Positions 18,716-27,852 of a stretch of DNA of 64,000 nt are shown here, one piece after another. The notes under the pieces were generated by a model. That model was not told where the DNA came from and did no database searches. It saw nothing but the letters and a program-made list of their open reading frames with translations. Position numbers and translations under genes: made by a program. Positions within the stretch are counted from its first letter, which is position 1. Each line of letters opens with the position of its first letter. Source of the stretch: Promethearchaeota archaeon (GTDB taxonomy: Archaea; Asgardarchaeota; Lokiarchaeia; Sigyniarchaeales; SOKP01); contig JAHLWP010000017.1 in NCBI GenBank assembly GCA_019057865.1, positions 1 through 64,000 on the forward strand, given 5' to 3'.

Positions 18716-18880
18716 ATGCAATATTATTGTCCCAATTGTACGAGCATGAAAAAACCTAAAATAATAAGGTATTTTCCTCCCATAACAGTAAGGTGTTCGG
18801 ACTGTGGTTATATAAATTTTGAAATAAAATTTATCAAGGATGAGAAAACTAAATACACATCAATTCAATACTCTTATTAA
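18716..18880 (+). CDS. small zinc-ribbon protein
   Basis: A 54-residue protein that begins MQYYCPNCTS and has a second knuckle VRCSDCGY. This gives a C-x2-C ... C-x2-C zinc ribbon with a short beta-rich linker and a charged tail. An AAGGGG ribosome-binding site lies 10 bases before the ATG. Nothing else identifies a function; such single ribbons are often accessory to RNA polymerase, ribosomes or partner enzymes. It sits alone between two minus-strand genes. Confidence 0.72.
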   Translation: MQYYCPNCTSMKKPKIIRYFPPITVRCSDCGYINFEIKFIKDEKTKYTSIQYSY

Positions 18881-18920
18881 TTCTCCTATATTTGGTGATA
18901 TAATTTTTTTTTTATTTATT

Positions 18921-19097
18921 CTATTTTAAAGCATAATAACAACGTTTTGGAGAATATACTTTTCCTTCTTCTCTTAATTCTTTTATTATTTTGGATACTT
19001 CTTTAGATTCTATACCTGTTTTTTCAGCAACTTCACCCGGTCTAAGTGGTTTATCAGTATTCTTAAAAATTTCTAACACTTTATCTTTAGCTACCAT
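18921..19097 (-). CDS. small winged-helix DNA-binding protein
   Basis: A 58-residue protein made of one winged-helix domain: an initial helix (VLEIFKNTDKPL), then RPGEVAEKTGI and the recognition helix KEVSKIIKELREEGKV, with a short wing ending KRCYYALK. It resembles the tiny MarR/DsrD-like regulators common in archaea. I start at the internal ATG (19095-19097), since the 12 residues before it (from 19133) do not match a domain. It lies upstream of the proS gene on the same strand but reads away from it; targets unknown. Confidence 0.72.
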   Translation of the reverse strand: MVAKDKVLEIFKNTDKPLRPGEVAEKTGIESKEVSKIIKELREEGKVYSPKRCYYALK

Positions 19098-19216
19098 AAT
19101 TAATCCATAAACAATCTCTATTTTTAAAGACATCTATTGAATTCATAATTCATAAATATCTAACGAAATCATTATTAATTATTACTTTAAATCAATTTGA
19201 TATTTTAAAAAAAAAG

Positions 19217-20692
19217 TTAATAGCTTTTAGCAATATAAACAGTACATCCAGCAGGCTTTCCACATATTAAACAAGTTGCAAATTCATGCTTTTCCTCATC
19301 AACCCTTATACCTCGAACTTCTCCACCAATTTCTTTTTCAACCACTTCAGCACATCGATAGGCATCCATATCAATTGAGCAAAAACCACAGCAAACTATC
19401 TTTCCATTATTAATTGCTTCAATTGCAGCATCTTTTTCATATACACATTCAACTTGAGATTCAAAATCGATTATTGATTTTTCTTTTATCTCTTTAGTAT
19501 AATTTTCAGCGATTTTACCAATAAAATTTTGTAATTCTTCATCCTTTATCGTGAATTTTTCACCACTATGGCGTTTTACTATTACTACTTGATTTTTTTC
19601 AATATCTTTTGGTCCCACCTCAATTCTAATTGGAACTCCCTTTAATTCCCAATAATAAAATTTATTGCCAACTGACTCATCAGAATCATCAAGTTTAACA
19701 ACATACTCATCTTTGAATTTGTTGTAGATCATTTTCGCCTTAGATAGAATTAAATCTTCTTTACTTTTATAAATTATTGGGATTATAACAATTTGAACTG
19801 GTGCTAAGTCAAAAGGTAAAACCAAACCTTTATCATCTCCAAGGTAAGCGATCATTGCCCCATAGTTTCTACTTTGGGCAGGACCATAACAGGTCTGATA
19901 TCCAAATTTCTCATTACCATCTTTATCTACAAATTTAACATTAAAGGGTTTTGAAAAGTTTTGGCCTAGTAAATGAGTAGATGGTAATTGTAAGACTTTT
20001 CCTGATCCCATAAGAGCATCAGCAGCAAATGTCTTTAGAGCTCCAGCGAATTTATCCCACTGTGGACGTTCAAAAAAAATAATTGGTATTGCAAGTTCAT
20101 CTTGAAGCATCTGATATGTCATCTCCATATCCTGTTTAACTTGGCCCATTGCTCCTTCCATTGTTGCAAAGACATCATGAGCTTCAATCCAATGAAATTC
20201 TCTGCCCCTAAAAAAGGGTCTTGTCATTTTACCTTCATATCTCCAGACTTGACATGATAGATATCTTTTGAATGGTAAATCTTTATAACTTTGGATCCAT
20301 AAAGAATACATTTTATATAACGCGGTTTCACTTGTAGGACGCAGAGCTAAACGTTCTGCTAATTTACCAGAACTTCCAGCTTCAGTTACCCAAAATACTT
20401 CTGGAGCAAAACCTTCAACATGTTGAGCTTCTAATAGGAAATTTGACTCAGGGATTAATGAAGGCATAGTAAGAGGTAAATGATCATTTTTTTCTAACAA
20501 TGCCTCATATTTTCTATACATTTTATTTATCGTAATGGTCGCCCATTCACGATAAACAACAAATCCTTTAATATTATATCTAATATCAGCTAACTCTGCT
20601 TTATTAAGTAATTCAGTATACCAACCTGAAAAATCATCTTCTTTAGACACGGTAATTCCAGTTATAGGAACTTCTTTTTTCTTTTTTGCCAT
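19217..20692 (-). CDS. proS: prolyl-tRNA synthetase, archaeal/eukaryotic type
   Basis: Class IIa aminoacyl-tRNA synthetase charging tRNA-Pro, 491 residues. Class II motifs are visible: motif 2 around VWRYEGKMTRPFFRGREFHW and motif 3 around the GYQTCYGPAQSRN region. The anticodon-binding domain follows. The C-terminal zinc domain has CCGFCSID and CLICGKPAG and ends in Tyr, as in archaeal and eukaryotic enzymes. There is no bacterial editing insertion. I start at ATG 20690-20692 (MAKKKK) because AGGTGA lies 8 bases before it; an upstream GTG at 20704 overlaps that site. Confidence 0.97.
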   Translation of the reverse strand: MAKKKKEVPITGITVSKEDDFSGWYTELLNKAELADIRYNIKGFVVYREWATITINKMYRKYEALLEKNDHLPLTMPSLIPESNFLLEAQHVEGFAPEVFWVTEAGSSGKLAERLALRPTSETALYKMYSLWIQSYKDLPFKRYLSCQVWRYEGKMTRPFFRGREFHWIEAHDVFATMEGAMGQVKQDMEMTYQMLQDELAIPIIFFERPQWDKFAGALKTFAADALMGSGKVLQLPSTHLLGQNFSKPFNVKFVDKDGNEKFGYQTCYGPAQSRNYGAMIAYLGDDKGLVLPFDLAPVQIVIIPIIYKSKEDLILSKAKMIYNKFKDEYVVKLDDSDESVGNKFYYWELKGVPIRIEVGPKDIEKNQVVIVKRHSGEKFTIKDEELQNFIGKIAENYTKEIKEKSIIDFESQVECVYEKDAAIEAINNGKIVCCGFCSIDMDAYRCAEVVEKEIGGEVRGIRVDEEKHEFATCLICGKPAGCTVYIAKSY

Positions 20693-20790
20693 AGAGATCA
20701 TCACCTATAATATTCTAAAAATTAAATATTTTATGAGAATTATACAATTTATACCGTTTTTCAGAAGAAATAAATAAAAAAGTATTACGA

Positions 20791-21534
20791 CTAAGTATCT
20801 GGTAATAACACAGCGTTAGTAATTACCTTACCTTGTTTATGTACCACCTTATATCCTTTTGAAACTAAGAATTTTTTTATTTCTTCTCCAATTTTAAACA
20901 ATTTCTCCCCATTCTGGGCATTATCCAAAACAATTTTAATTATGGATCGTGCTGACTCTAACTCTTTTTTATGTAAAGTTCCAACTGGCTTGATTTCGAT
21001 TTTAGAAGCACCACTAATAGTTGCAATCTTTTTCATTTCTACATCCAATGATCCAAAGGTGAAGAATTCTCTACTCCGTCGTTTTAACTTTTCTGCTAAA
21101 ATCTTTTCTAAATTGTTTCTTGAATCCTGATCATAAAAAGCAGTTAATTCCTTTGTACATATAGTTCTATATTTTCCAGAAATTAGATTCTCTTTATCCT
21201 CAATAAATGTTATTAAATTATTATAATATTTCGGGTCAATTTTTTGAAAGTTTTCGATATTTCTTACTAAATCTGTCAATTTGTCAATTAAATCGTAATA
21301 AAATTTTAAGGATGATTTAATAGCTAATTTATCATTCATTTCTTTAACTTCAGGATAGTACTTTTTTAGAATTAAATTAATATTTTTATTAAACTCAGCA
21401 CATAATTTCGCTATATCATCAACATTTTTAACTGATTTTTTATTTAAAATTCTAAGTAAGGTTCTTTCTAAGAGTGGTAATTCCTTGAAAATTTGATTGA
21501 TTTTATCTCGATATTTTTTTTCTATATAGCTCAT
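20791..21534 (-). CDS. helical protein of unknown function
   Basis: Not recognised. The 247-residue product has a helical, Lys/Asn/Leu-rich N-terminal two thirds (about 1-150). The C-terminal third has alternating strand-like runs (KIATISGASKIEIKPVG and YKVVHKQGKVITNAVLL) that suggest a small alpha/beta domain. There is no signal peptide or membrane segment. It lies 98 bases upstream of proS on the same strand and could share its transcript. Stop codon is TAG. Confidence 0.7.
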   Translation of the reverse strand: MSYIEKKYRDKINQIFKELPLLERTLLRILNKKSVKNVDDIAKLCAEFNKNINLILKKYYPEVKEMNDKLAIKSSLKFYYDLIDKLTDLVRNIENFQKIDPKYYNNLITFIEDKENLISGKYRTICTKELTAFYDQDSRNNLEKILAEKLKRRSREFFTFGSLDVEMKKIATISGASKIEIKPVGTLHKKELESARSIIKIVLDNAQNGEKLFKIGEEIKKFLVSKGYKVVHKQGKVITNAVLLPDT

Positions 21535-21601
21535 TACTTATAAAAAAGATAATAGTTATCATATATAATATTAATTTTTTAAAAATAGTAGAGAAAAAGA
21601 T

Positions 21602-21676
21602 TTAATAAAGAAATAATTGTGCTGCTGACATAACAGCTCCACTTATAATGGGAACCGTAAAATTATCATTCTTGGA
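21602..21676 (-). pseudogene. possible C-terminal remnant of a dolichol/phytol kinase-family gene
   Basis: Just past (and partly overlapping in another frame) the longin-like gene, a 24-codon open stretch reads SKNDNFTVPIISGAVMS and ends LFLY then TAA. The pattern D-N-(F/L)-T-(V/I)-P-(I/L) plus a hydrophobic tail resembles the C-terminal end of SEC59/dolichol-kinase family proteins. There is no start codon and nothing recognisable upstream in this frame, so at best it is a relic. The match is short and may be chance. Confidence 0.3.
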
Positions 21677-22085
21677 TTAATGGTATTTTCTTAATATCTT
21701 TTGAATCTATTACTTTTTCGAGGATTTTTGAAAATCCATGAAAGTTAGAAATTTCTCCATTAAAATCCTTTAAATCATTCTTAAATTTTTTTATGAAATT
21801 ATCAATTATCTTATCAGCTAAAGATTCTAATAATTCTCTATCAAAGGATTTATTATCACATTTAAATATAATATGCAACCCTGATTGATGTGTATAAAAG
21901 AAAAATATAGAATTATCTAAAGAAATGGTCCTTAGACTTTCTTTAAACTGATTTTTAGTAAAACGACAAAGTAAATCGAAATAACTCGCTAGTGATTGAT
22001 GATCTTTAAAATTTTTACTTCTTGAGAAGTTATGATAAAATAATGCTATTCCTGCTCTATTGATTATCATTAACTGTTGAATCAT
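21666..22085 (-). CDS. longin-like domain protein
   Basis: A 139-residue single-domain protein. It opens with a strand MIQQLMIINRAGIALFYHNF, a pattern typical of longin and related roadblock-type domains (strand, turn with G, strand). A helix (SLASYFDLLCRFTKNQF), two further strands (NSIFFFYTHQS, LHIIFKC) and a long C-terminal helix follow. Asgard archaea carry many such proteins, linked in eukaryotes to small GTPase regulation and vesicle traffic. No GTPase gene is in this window. The call rests on pattern, not on a profile search. A remnant-like stretch overlaps its 3-prime end. Confidence 0.6.
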   Translation of the reverse strand: MIQQLMIINRAGIALFYHNFSRSKNFKDHQSLASYFDLLCRFTKNQFKESLRTISLDNSIFFFYTHQSGLHIIFKCDNKSFDRELLESLADKIIDNFIKKFKNDLKDFNGEISNFHGFSKILEKVIDSKDIKKIPLIQE

Positions 22086-22361
22086 ATCAAATAAATTAAA
22101 AGGACTTATTTATTTTTAGCATTAATTCTAAAATATTGTATAAATACACTTACAACCCTATTAATATTAGAAATATTTTTATCGCTTAATACTACATAAA
22201 ACTAATATTTAAATTTATTTTATTAGTTAATCAATAAAAAACATCAGTGATTTTTGTCGGGTCTTAATAATCAGTTATATTTTTTATGTTTTTAAGCAAT
22301 TTTATATTGAAGAAATTGAAATAAATATTTCCTGAGATTTTTGAAAAAAATAAAAAAACTC

Positions 22362-22381
22362 TGTTCTAATCACTCAGAACA
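22362..22381 (-). terminator. hairpin plus T-run downstream of tfb
   Basis: Read on the minus strand, TGTTCT, 8 bases, AGAACA forms a perfect 6-bp stem, followed by GAG and a run of seven T. It lies 28 bases past the tfb stop codon, so it is a likely transcription terminator. The whole gene-free stretch 22086-22408 holds only this hairpin and the AT-rich promoter region of the longin-like gene. Confidence 0.55.
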
Positions 22382-22408
22382 TAGATAACTTTCATTTAAT
22401 TAAACAGA

Positions 22409-23338
22409 TTACTGAAGTTTGTTCTTAATTTGCTTGGAACGACTACGAAGTGTAACTTCGGTCACTTTGGCGATTGCACTTACTTCTGCTTGTGTCTTCC
22501 TGCAATTACCTGCTTTAGCTGCCATATAGATAACACTTGCTGCCAATCCTTTAGGATCTTTTCCTGTTCGCAAGAGTCCGTTTCTAGAGGCTTGTACAAG
22601 CATATTAATTGCCTTTTTCTGAGTCTCCATTGGCAAACCAAGGTCGTTCCCAAACCGAAATACTAGTTGTTCTGCAGTTATGGGCCGATACTTTAAGTTC
22701 AAATCGGGCAAAATTTCTTTTACAACCATCCCTAAAGAGCGGTGTACAGTTCGTCTTGGGGTCATAGAAGCTTCACATACTTCCTCAAGTAATCGTGGAA
22801 ATTCATGTACTCGGATTGCGGCATATAAAGAAGCAGCGATAAATCCATCAATTGATCTTCCCATTGTGAGCTTTTTCTTTGCCACAACAGAATAGATTTT
22901 CCATGCAGTTTCCTTAATATACTCTGGTATATTCATCTTCGATGTGAGCATTTTAAGTTTGGGCTTAGCTTCCCAGAAATTTCGCTCAATACTTGAAATT
23001 AATGAATTCTGAATTTTCGATAGTCGAGAAAATAACGTTTTTCCCTTTGCTCCGATTAAACGACCTTTTGAATCAATTTTAGAGTTAGGCAACATAGTAC
23101 GAGGTCCAAACTCCCTCCACCTTGGCTCTGTTCTGCGACGCTTATTCACTTCTTCGATGGTATAAGCGCGCCTCTCATTTCCCACCAAATTTCTACCACT
23201 AATCATACCACAATTAATACAAACAGCATCTCCATCACGAGATTCGATGCTTGGGTTGCCACAGCATTGATCTGGACTGCAACTAGCCTCTTCTGAAGTA
23301 GTTTTTGCTGATCGTAGGCGGTCTTTGTAATTACTCAA
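22409..23338 (-). CDS. tfb: transcription initiation factor B (TFIIB homologue)
   Basis: General transcription factor that binds TBP-TATA-BRE complexes and recruits RNA polymerase. The 309-residue product has an N-terminal zinc ribbon (C25, C26 and the CINC knuckle near residues 40-43). The B-finger/B-linker region follows (EPRWREFGPRTM, near 71-82), then two cyclin repeats (about 110-200 and 210-305). Cyclin repeat 1 includes KKKLTMGRSIDGF and repeat 2 includes DPKGLAASVIYMAAK. The start is TTG (23336-23338) with a stop codon two codons upstream, so no longer form is possible. A second, truncated TFB is at 41237-41794. Confidence 0.96.
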   Translation of the reverse strand: MSNYKDRLRSAKTTSEEASCSPDQCCGNPSIESRDGDAVCINCGMISGRNLVGNERRAYTIEEVNKRRRTEPRWREFGPRTMLPNSKIDSKGRLIGAKGKTLFSRLSKIQNSLISSIERNFWEAKPKLKMLTSKMNIPEYIKETAWKIYSVVAKKKLTMGRSIDGFIAASLYAAIRVHEFPRLLEEVCEASMTPRRTVHRSLGMVVKEILPDLNLKYRPITAEQLVFRFGNDLGLPMETQKKAINMLVQASRNGLLRTGKDPKGLAASVIYMAAKAGNCRKTQAEVSAIAKVTEVTLRSRSKQIKNKLQ

Positions 23339-23693
23339 TTTTATTCACTTTTTAGTACTTTTTTTTTCGATTGTTTTAATTTTGATCTTTTACAATAATG
23401 TTTTTCATAATTCTTATAGTATAATGTAAAACTTGAATACTTAAATTTAACAGTTTTAAATTATAAATATTTATTTTTTTTTGAAATTAACAATTGTAAT
23501 GTAATATATTCATCACCCCTATTTAAAAACATTTTTATCCAAAAATGTTATATTTCCCAGAACAAATAAAATATGGGCAATCTGTGGGAATTTCTATATT
23601 CTTATATTTCATAATAAGCTGAAAAATTTTGCAGTATGAAGGCGAAAGAAGTAAAATTACAAAATTAATCTGAATTAAGATATAGACTTGCAA
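23339..23693. other. 355-bp gene-free stretch between tfb and larA
   Basis: It holds the promoter region of tfb (AT-rich, minus strand) and the 3-prime flank of larA. Reading all frames I see no gene of convincing length, no repeat and no RNA-like GC-rich segment. A T-rich run near 23471-23480 lies within it. Confidence 0.5.
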
Positions 23694-24974
23694 TTATATC
23701 TTCAATAATGGTAAGATCTGCGGACTATTTGGTAGAATTAAAATATTTGAATTCTTTCCATGTTTTTTAAGTGATAATTGGATAGCTTCCTCAACTTTTT
23801 TTGCGTATTTTAAGCCAATATTACCCAATTCATTTTCATTTAATTTAGAAACGACATATATCTCTGCTTTCATAAGTATTCTTGCTAAGATTTGGATCTC
23901 CCATTGATCAGGGACAACAATTTCTTTATTTAGAATTTTATGGTAAATATCTTCTGGCTTCATATCCGAGAAAAGTAATTCTCGAAATTCATCTTGACCT
24001 TCACCTATTCCATCACTACATTCATTTACAGAAATTATAGTCCCTCTTTCCTTTACAACCATTTCTCCTATAGCCATGCTCTTAACTGCTTGATATAAAT
24101 TGAGATCTAACGGATAACCTCCATTTCCACAGATTACTATATCATAAGGACCCGTAATTTCTTTAAATACTTTTTTTAATTGATAATCAACAAGTTTTTC
24201 ATGAACTTTTTCTAAATCTCCAGCAGCAATTTGTGTGATCCTATGTTTTTCATCTATACATATATTAATAGTAAAATCTACACCAACAAGTCTAGCTATT
24301 TCTATTGCATTTTTATGCATGGGGTTCTTTTTGTAGATCCCAAATTGAGAATAGGGAGATGAAATATTTTCAGCTGAATGATTCAATTGAATCGTTTCAG
24401 CACCAGCGATACCAGGAACTAGAGCCTTACATCCTCCAGAAAATCCAAAGAAGAAGTGAGGCTCCACATATCCAGTTAATATTTTCACATCACTTTCATA
24501 GTAATATTTGTTAATGTAAATAGGAATATGATTTGACGTTTTTCCTAAATATTGTAATGAGTCTTTATCTGTTGCTTTATGATCTATTACTTTTAGACGA
24601 TTTTTTAACTTATTTCCTAAAATTCTTCCTAATTCTTCTTCACGAGAGGGACGATGTAACCCAGTGGCTATTAAAGCAATAATATTTTTATCCTCAATCC
24701 CATATGAGTTTAATTCTTCTATTAATGCTTCCAATATCAAATGAGAAGGAACAGGTCGAGTCGCATCGCTTACAACTATGCAAATTTGATTCAAGTTCTG
24801 CTTTTCTCTAACGATACTCTTAAGAGGGGAGCATGAGATTGGATTATTTATAGCTTTTTTAATTTTTTCTATAGGATTTTCAATTATATTTTGAGATTTT
24901 GGTCGTAAAATATCAACATTCCAGGATGCATCTAAAGATATTTCTAATCCAGTTTTCCCATAATCAAATTTCAT
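23694..24974 (-). CDS. larA: nickel-dependent lactate racemase family protein
   Basis: LarA-family (DUF2088) enzyme of 426 residues that interconverts D- and L-lactate or related 2-hydroxyacids with a nickel-pincer nucleotide cofactor. Signature segments: SDATRPVPSHLI, ATGLHRPSREEE (His), GYVEPHFFFGFSGGCKALVP (His, Lys) and IQLNHSAEN (second active-site His). These match the catalytic His/Lys set known from the Lactobacillus enzyme. It follows the GlcD-type gene by 7 bases on the same strand, so both are surely one operon: racemisation feeding dehydrogenation. No larB/C/E maturation genes are in the window. Other LarA-family racemases (malate, phenyllactate and others) are possible. Confidence 0.92.
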   Translation of the reverse strand: MKFDYGKTGLEISLDASWNVDILRPKSQNIIENPIEKIKKAINNPISCSPLKSIVREKQNLNQICIVVSDATRPVPSHLILEALIEELNSYGIEDKNIIALIATGLHRPSREEELGRILGNKLKNRLKVIDHKATDKDSLQYLGKTSNHIPIYINKYYYESDVKILTGYVEPHFFFGFSGGCKALVPGIAGAETIQLNHSAENISSPYSQFGIYKKNPMHKNAIEIARLVGVDFTINICIDEKHRITQIAAGDLEKVHEKLVDYQLKKVFKEITGPYDIVICGNGGYPLDLNLYQAVKSMAIGEMVVKERGTIISVNECSDGIGEGQDEFRELLFSDMKPEDIYHKILNKEIVVPDQWEIQILARILMKAEIYVVSKLNENELGNIGLKYAKKVEEAIQLSLKKHGKNSNILILPNSPQILPLLKI

Positions 24975-24981
24975 AACATTT

Positions 24982-26721
24982 TCACTTCCTCATATGAATT
25001 ATTTCACGAGCTTTCTCAAAAATTTCGTGTGTGTCAATCCCAGCAGGGCAAGTTGTATGACAGAGTGCACATAAAGTACATGTATTAAGAATATCTGATA
25101 TTACTTCAGTCAGGTCTAAATCACCATATACTAACCCATTTAAAATGCTCAATCGACCTCTTGGACTATAAGCTTCTAATAGATAATGGATTCTTGATGG
25201 ACATGTAGCGATACAAAATCCACATCTCATACATTTTAAACTTAACAGCTTATCATTTTGGTTTTTTAACAATCGTGTTTTCCTAGATTTTCTTATTGGT
25301 TGCTTTTCCCCTTTTCCAATGCCAGGATTCAAAATTCTATTTGGATCAAAGAGTTCTTTAATTTTAATCATGATATCGATAATTTCAGGTCCATGTTCTA
25401 ACTCTAGATATGGGGTCTTAATTTTTCCTATTCCATGTTCACCAGTTAAACTACCTCCAGCAGGAATTATAATTTCTTTATATAAGAATTCAATTGCTTG
25501 TTCAAAATCTATTATATCTTGTTCATCATTTTCGTTAAATAAAAAAGTAGGATGTAAATTCCCTTCCATATGGCAAATAATAGCTACTAATAAATTTTTT
25601 GCTTTAATTTCTTCTGGTATTTTTTCAATCTTTTTTATAATATCTGCAAAATGAGTTAACTGAATAGTACAATCTTCCACACAGGTATTTGGTCTTAATC
25701 TGGATAAAGCAGGCAGATTTGCCTTTCTTGCTAGTATAAGTCTTTCTCTCTCTTCATTGTTTTTAGCAATCTTATGATAAACTGGATTTTTTTGAATAAT
25801 GACATCGAATAAGATCGAAAAATTTTCTTCAACCTCGTTGACACTATCTCCATCCACCTCAGCTAATAAAACGTATCCGTTAGGGAAATCTAAAAATTCT
25901 CCACCTAAGTAATCAGTAACCGCTTTCAAAACGAGTTTATCCATAAATTCTAATAAGTTTGGAATAATGCCTTTTTTACGTATTTTTAATACTGCATTTT
26001 GCAAATCTTGAAGATCCTCAAAAATAAACAAACCTAATTTTCTTGCTTTAGGTAGAGGTCTAATTCTGAGACTAATCTTGGTAATAACTCCTAAAGTTCC
26101 CTCAGAACCGATGAATAAATCTTTTAAATTATAAGAAGATACGGATTTTAAAACGTTTGTACCTAAATTCAAAATATTTCCATCAGGGAGGACTACTTCT
26201 AAATATAGAACGTAATTTTTCGTGACACCATATTTAAATGCCTGTATTCCTCCAGCATTAGTTGCAACCATTCCTCCTATTGTTGCAACTGAGCTTGAAC
26301 CGGGATCTGGAGGAAAAAAATATCCAAACGGTTCTAACTTTTCGTTTAAATCGTCACAGATGACTCCTGGCTCCACTTCAACAAGATTATTCTCAATATC
26401 AATTTTAATTATTTTATTTATTCTGGATAAGTCAAGAACAATACCATTATAAGGTGTCATCGCCCCTGCAGATAAGCTGGTTCCATTACCTCTGGGAGTG
26501 ACAGGAACTCTATATTTATTTGCTAATTTTAAAATTTTAGAAATTTGTAAAGAATTTTGAGGTAATAAGATTAAATCAGGGATCCAATCTCTTTCAAATA
26601 TCGTTCCTCCAAAAGAATAAGCCCATCGAATTTCAAAGTTATCAAAACATGATTCTTCTCCTACAATTTGTTCAAATTGTGCAATTACTTGCTTTGAAAT
26701 TTTATTATATTTTGTAGTCAT
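24982..26721 (-). CDS. FAD-linked 2-hydroxyacid (D-lactate/glycolate) dehydrogenase fused to a Fe-S domain
   Basis: The 579-residue product joins a GlcD-type FAD oxidase domain (about 1-470) with a C-terminal Fe-S domain of the GlcF type (about 495-579). FAD-binding motifs: TPRGNGTSLSAGA, PPDPGSSSVATIGG and GSEGTLGVITK. The active-site region has HMEGNLHPTF and GEHGIGKIKTPYL. The Fe-S tail has CMRCGFCIATCP and CTLCALCHTTCP, giving two [4Fe-4S] sites that would pass electrons onward, possibly to an electron-transfer flavoprotein or a quinone-type carrier. It is first in the operon with larA. Substrate by context: D-lactate. Confidence 0.93.
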   Translation of the reverse strand: MTTKYNKISKQVIAQFEQIVGEESCFDNFEIRWAYSFGGTIFERDWIPDLILLPQNSLQISKILKLANKYRVPVTPRGNGTSLSAGAMTPYNGIVLDLSRINKIIKIDIENNLVEVEPGVICDDLNEKLEPFGYFFPPDPGSSSVATIGGMVATNAGGIQAFKYGVTKNYVLYLEVVLPDGNILNLGTNVLKSVSSYNLKDLFIGSEGTLGVITKISLRIRPLPKARKLGLFIFEDLQDLQNAVLKIRKKGIIPNLLEFMDKLVLKAVTDYLGGEFLDFPNGYVLLAEVDGDSVNEVEENFSILFDVIIQKNPVYHKIAKNNEERERLILARKANLPALSRLRPNTCVEDCTIQLTHFADIIKKIEKIPEEIKAKNLLVAIICHMEGNLHPTFLFNENDEQDIIDFEQAIEFLYKEIIIPAGGSLTGEHGIGKIKTPYLELEHGPEIIDIMIKIKELFDPNRILNPGIGKGEKQPIRKSRKTRLLKNQNDKLLSLKCMRCGFCIATCPSRIHYLLEAYSPRGRLSILNGLVYGDLDLTEVISDILNTCTLCALCHTTCPAGIDTHEIFEKAREIIHMRK

Positions 26722-26794
26722 ATTGAAAAACTAAATATTAGCCTTTTTTTATTTGGTAAAAAGAATTCTGATTAATATTTTTGCTTGTTATTGA

Positions 26795-27682
26795 TCATAA
26801 AGTAGTAAATTCATTCCCATCAAAACCCCAAGATCTAAGAATCTTTTCAGTATCAGTTATAATCTTTTCAATAAATTCCTTTACAGGAACTATTTTATCG
26901 ATATGTCCAATTGCCATTGAACCTGCTACAGAATCTTTTAATTCAAAATGAAATGTTTTTTTATGGAATTTTTCATCAAATATATTTTGAGTTATTAATT
27001 TCTCTTTCCATGACGCCGATGCAGGGCTTTCTATTGTTGCTAAAATAGCAGTACCAAAACACACAGCCTCAGCACCCATAGCTAAGGCTCCCAGAAAACC
27101 TCTAGCATCTCCTAGTCCGCCAGCAGCAATGATAGGTATTTTAAGCAATTTTTTAGCCATTGTTATGTTTATTAATGTTGTATTTTGAAGAGGATTTTTG
27201 AATCCAGTACCCTCAACACCAACTATTGTCACCGCATCAGCACCCTGTCTTTCGGCTGATATTGCATGTTTTATTGTGGCACATTTATGAAACCAATAAC
27301 AACCGGCATCATGTAGTTTCTTTCCTATTTTAGGTGCCTGATAGGCTGAAGTTGTACAAACATTAACTCCTGCTTCAATAGCTAAATCAACGAACTCTAA
27401 ATATGATTCTTCTGATCTTCCCTTCCCTCCCATCTTTTCAATGAGATAGGGTGGCATTATTGAAAAATTCACACCCCATGGTTTGTTAGTTAACATCTTC
27501 ATTTTGTCAATTTCAGCTTGAAATATTTTAATAGTTTTAAAGTTAATTGCTGTGAGAATACCAAAACCGCCTGCATTTGAGAAAGCTGCAGCAAATTCAG
27601 CTTTTCCTAATCCTACAAAAGCACCCATTATTATTGGGTATTTAGTATCCATCATTTCTGAAATTCTTGTTTTCCAAATCAT
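26795..27682 (-). CDS. nitronate monooxygenase-like FMN enzyme
   Basis: TIM-barrel FMN protein of the 2-nitropropane dioxygenase/nitronate monooxygenase group, 295 residues. It has the starting KYPIIMGAFVG, SNAGGFGILTA, VNFSIMPP, the central HKCATIKHA and VEGTGFKN, and the phosphate-binding IPIIAAGGLGDARGF plus MGAEAVCFGTA. Archaeal members are often annotated this way without proof; FabK-type enoyl reductases share the fold. It lies 73 bases upstream of the GlcD-type gene on the same strand and may be co-transcribed. Confidence 0.88.
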   Translation of the reverse strand: MIWKTRISEMMDTKYPIIMGAFVGLGKAEFAAAFSNAGGFGILTAINFKTIKIFQAEIDKMKMLTNKPWGVNFSIMPPYLIEKMGGKGRSEESYLEFVDLAIEAGVNVCTTSAYQAPKIGKKLHDAGCYWFHKCATIKHAISAERQGADAVTIVGVEGTGFKNPLQNTTLINITMAKKLLKIPIIAAGGLGDARGFLGALAMGAEAVCFGTAILATIESPASASWKEKLITQNIFDEKFHKKTFHFELKDSVAGSMAIGHIDKIVPVKEFIEKIITDTEKILRSWGFDGNEFTTL

Positions 27683-27852
27683 CTTTTTTCGTTCTCAGAA
27701 AATTTATAGTGAAATTAGATAATAGATTCTGATGTTTTTCTTATAATAATTTGTTTGTTCTCTGTAGTAATATAATTTTTCCAAAAAAAAGATATTTTAA
27801 ATAGAATTAATATAATAGTTGTGTATAAGAATATAGGCTTTAAGGGATTTTT

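Noticed and set aside
25319..25654. 111-residue plus-strand frame inside the GlcD-type gene
   Set aside because: It is antisense to the FAD oxidase domain, whose motifs are certain; the composition reflects the reverse strand.
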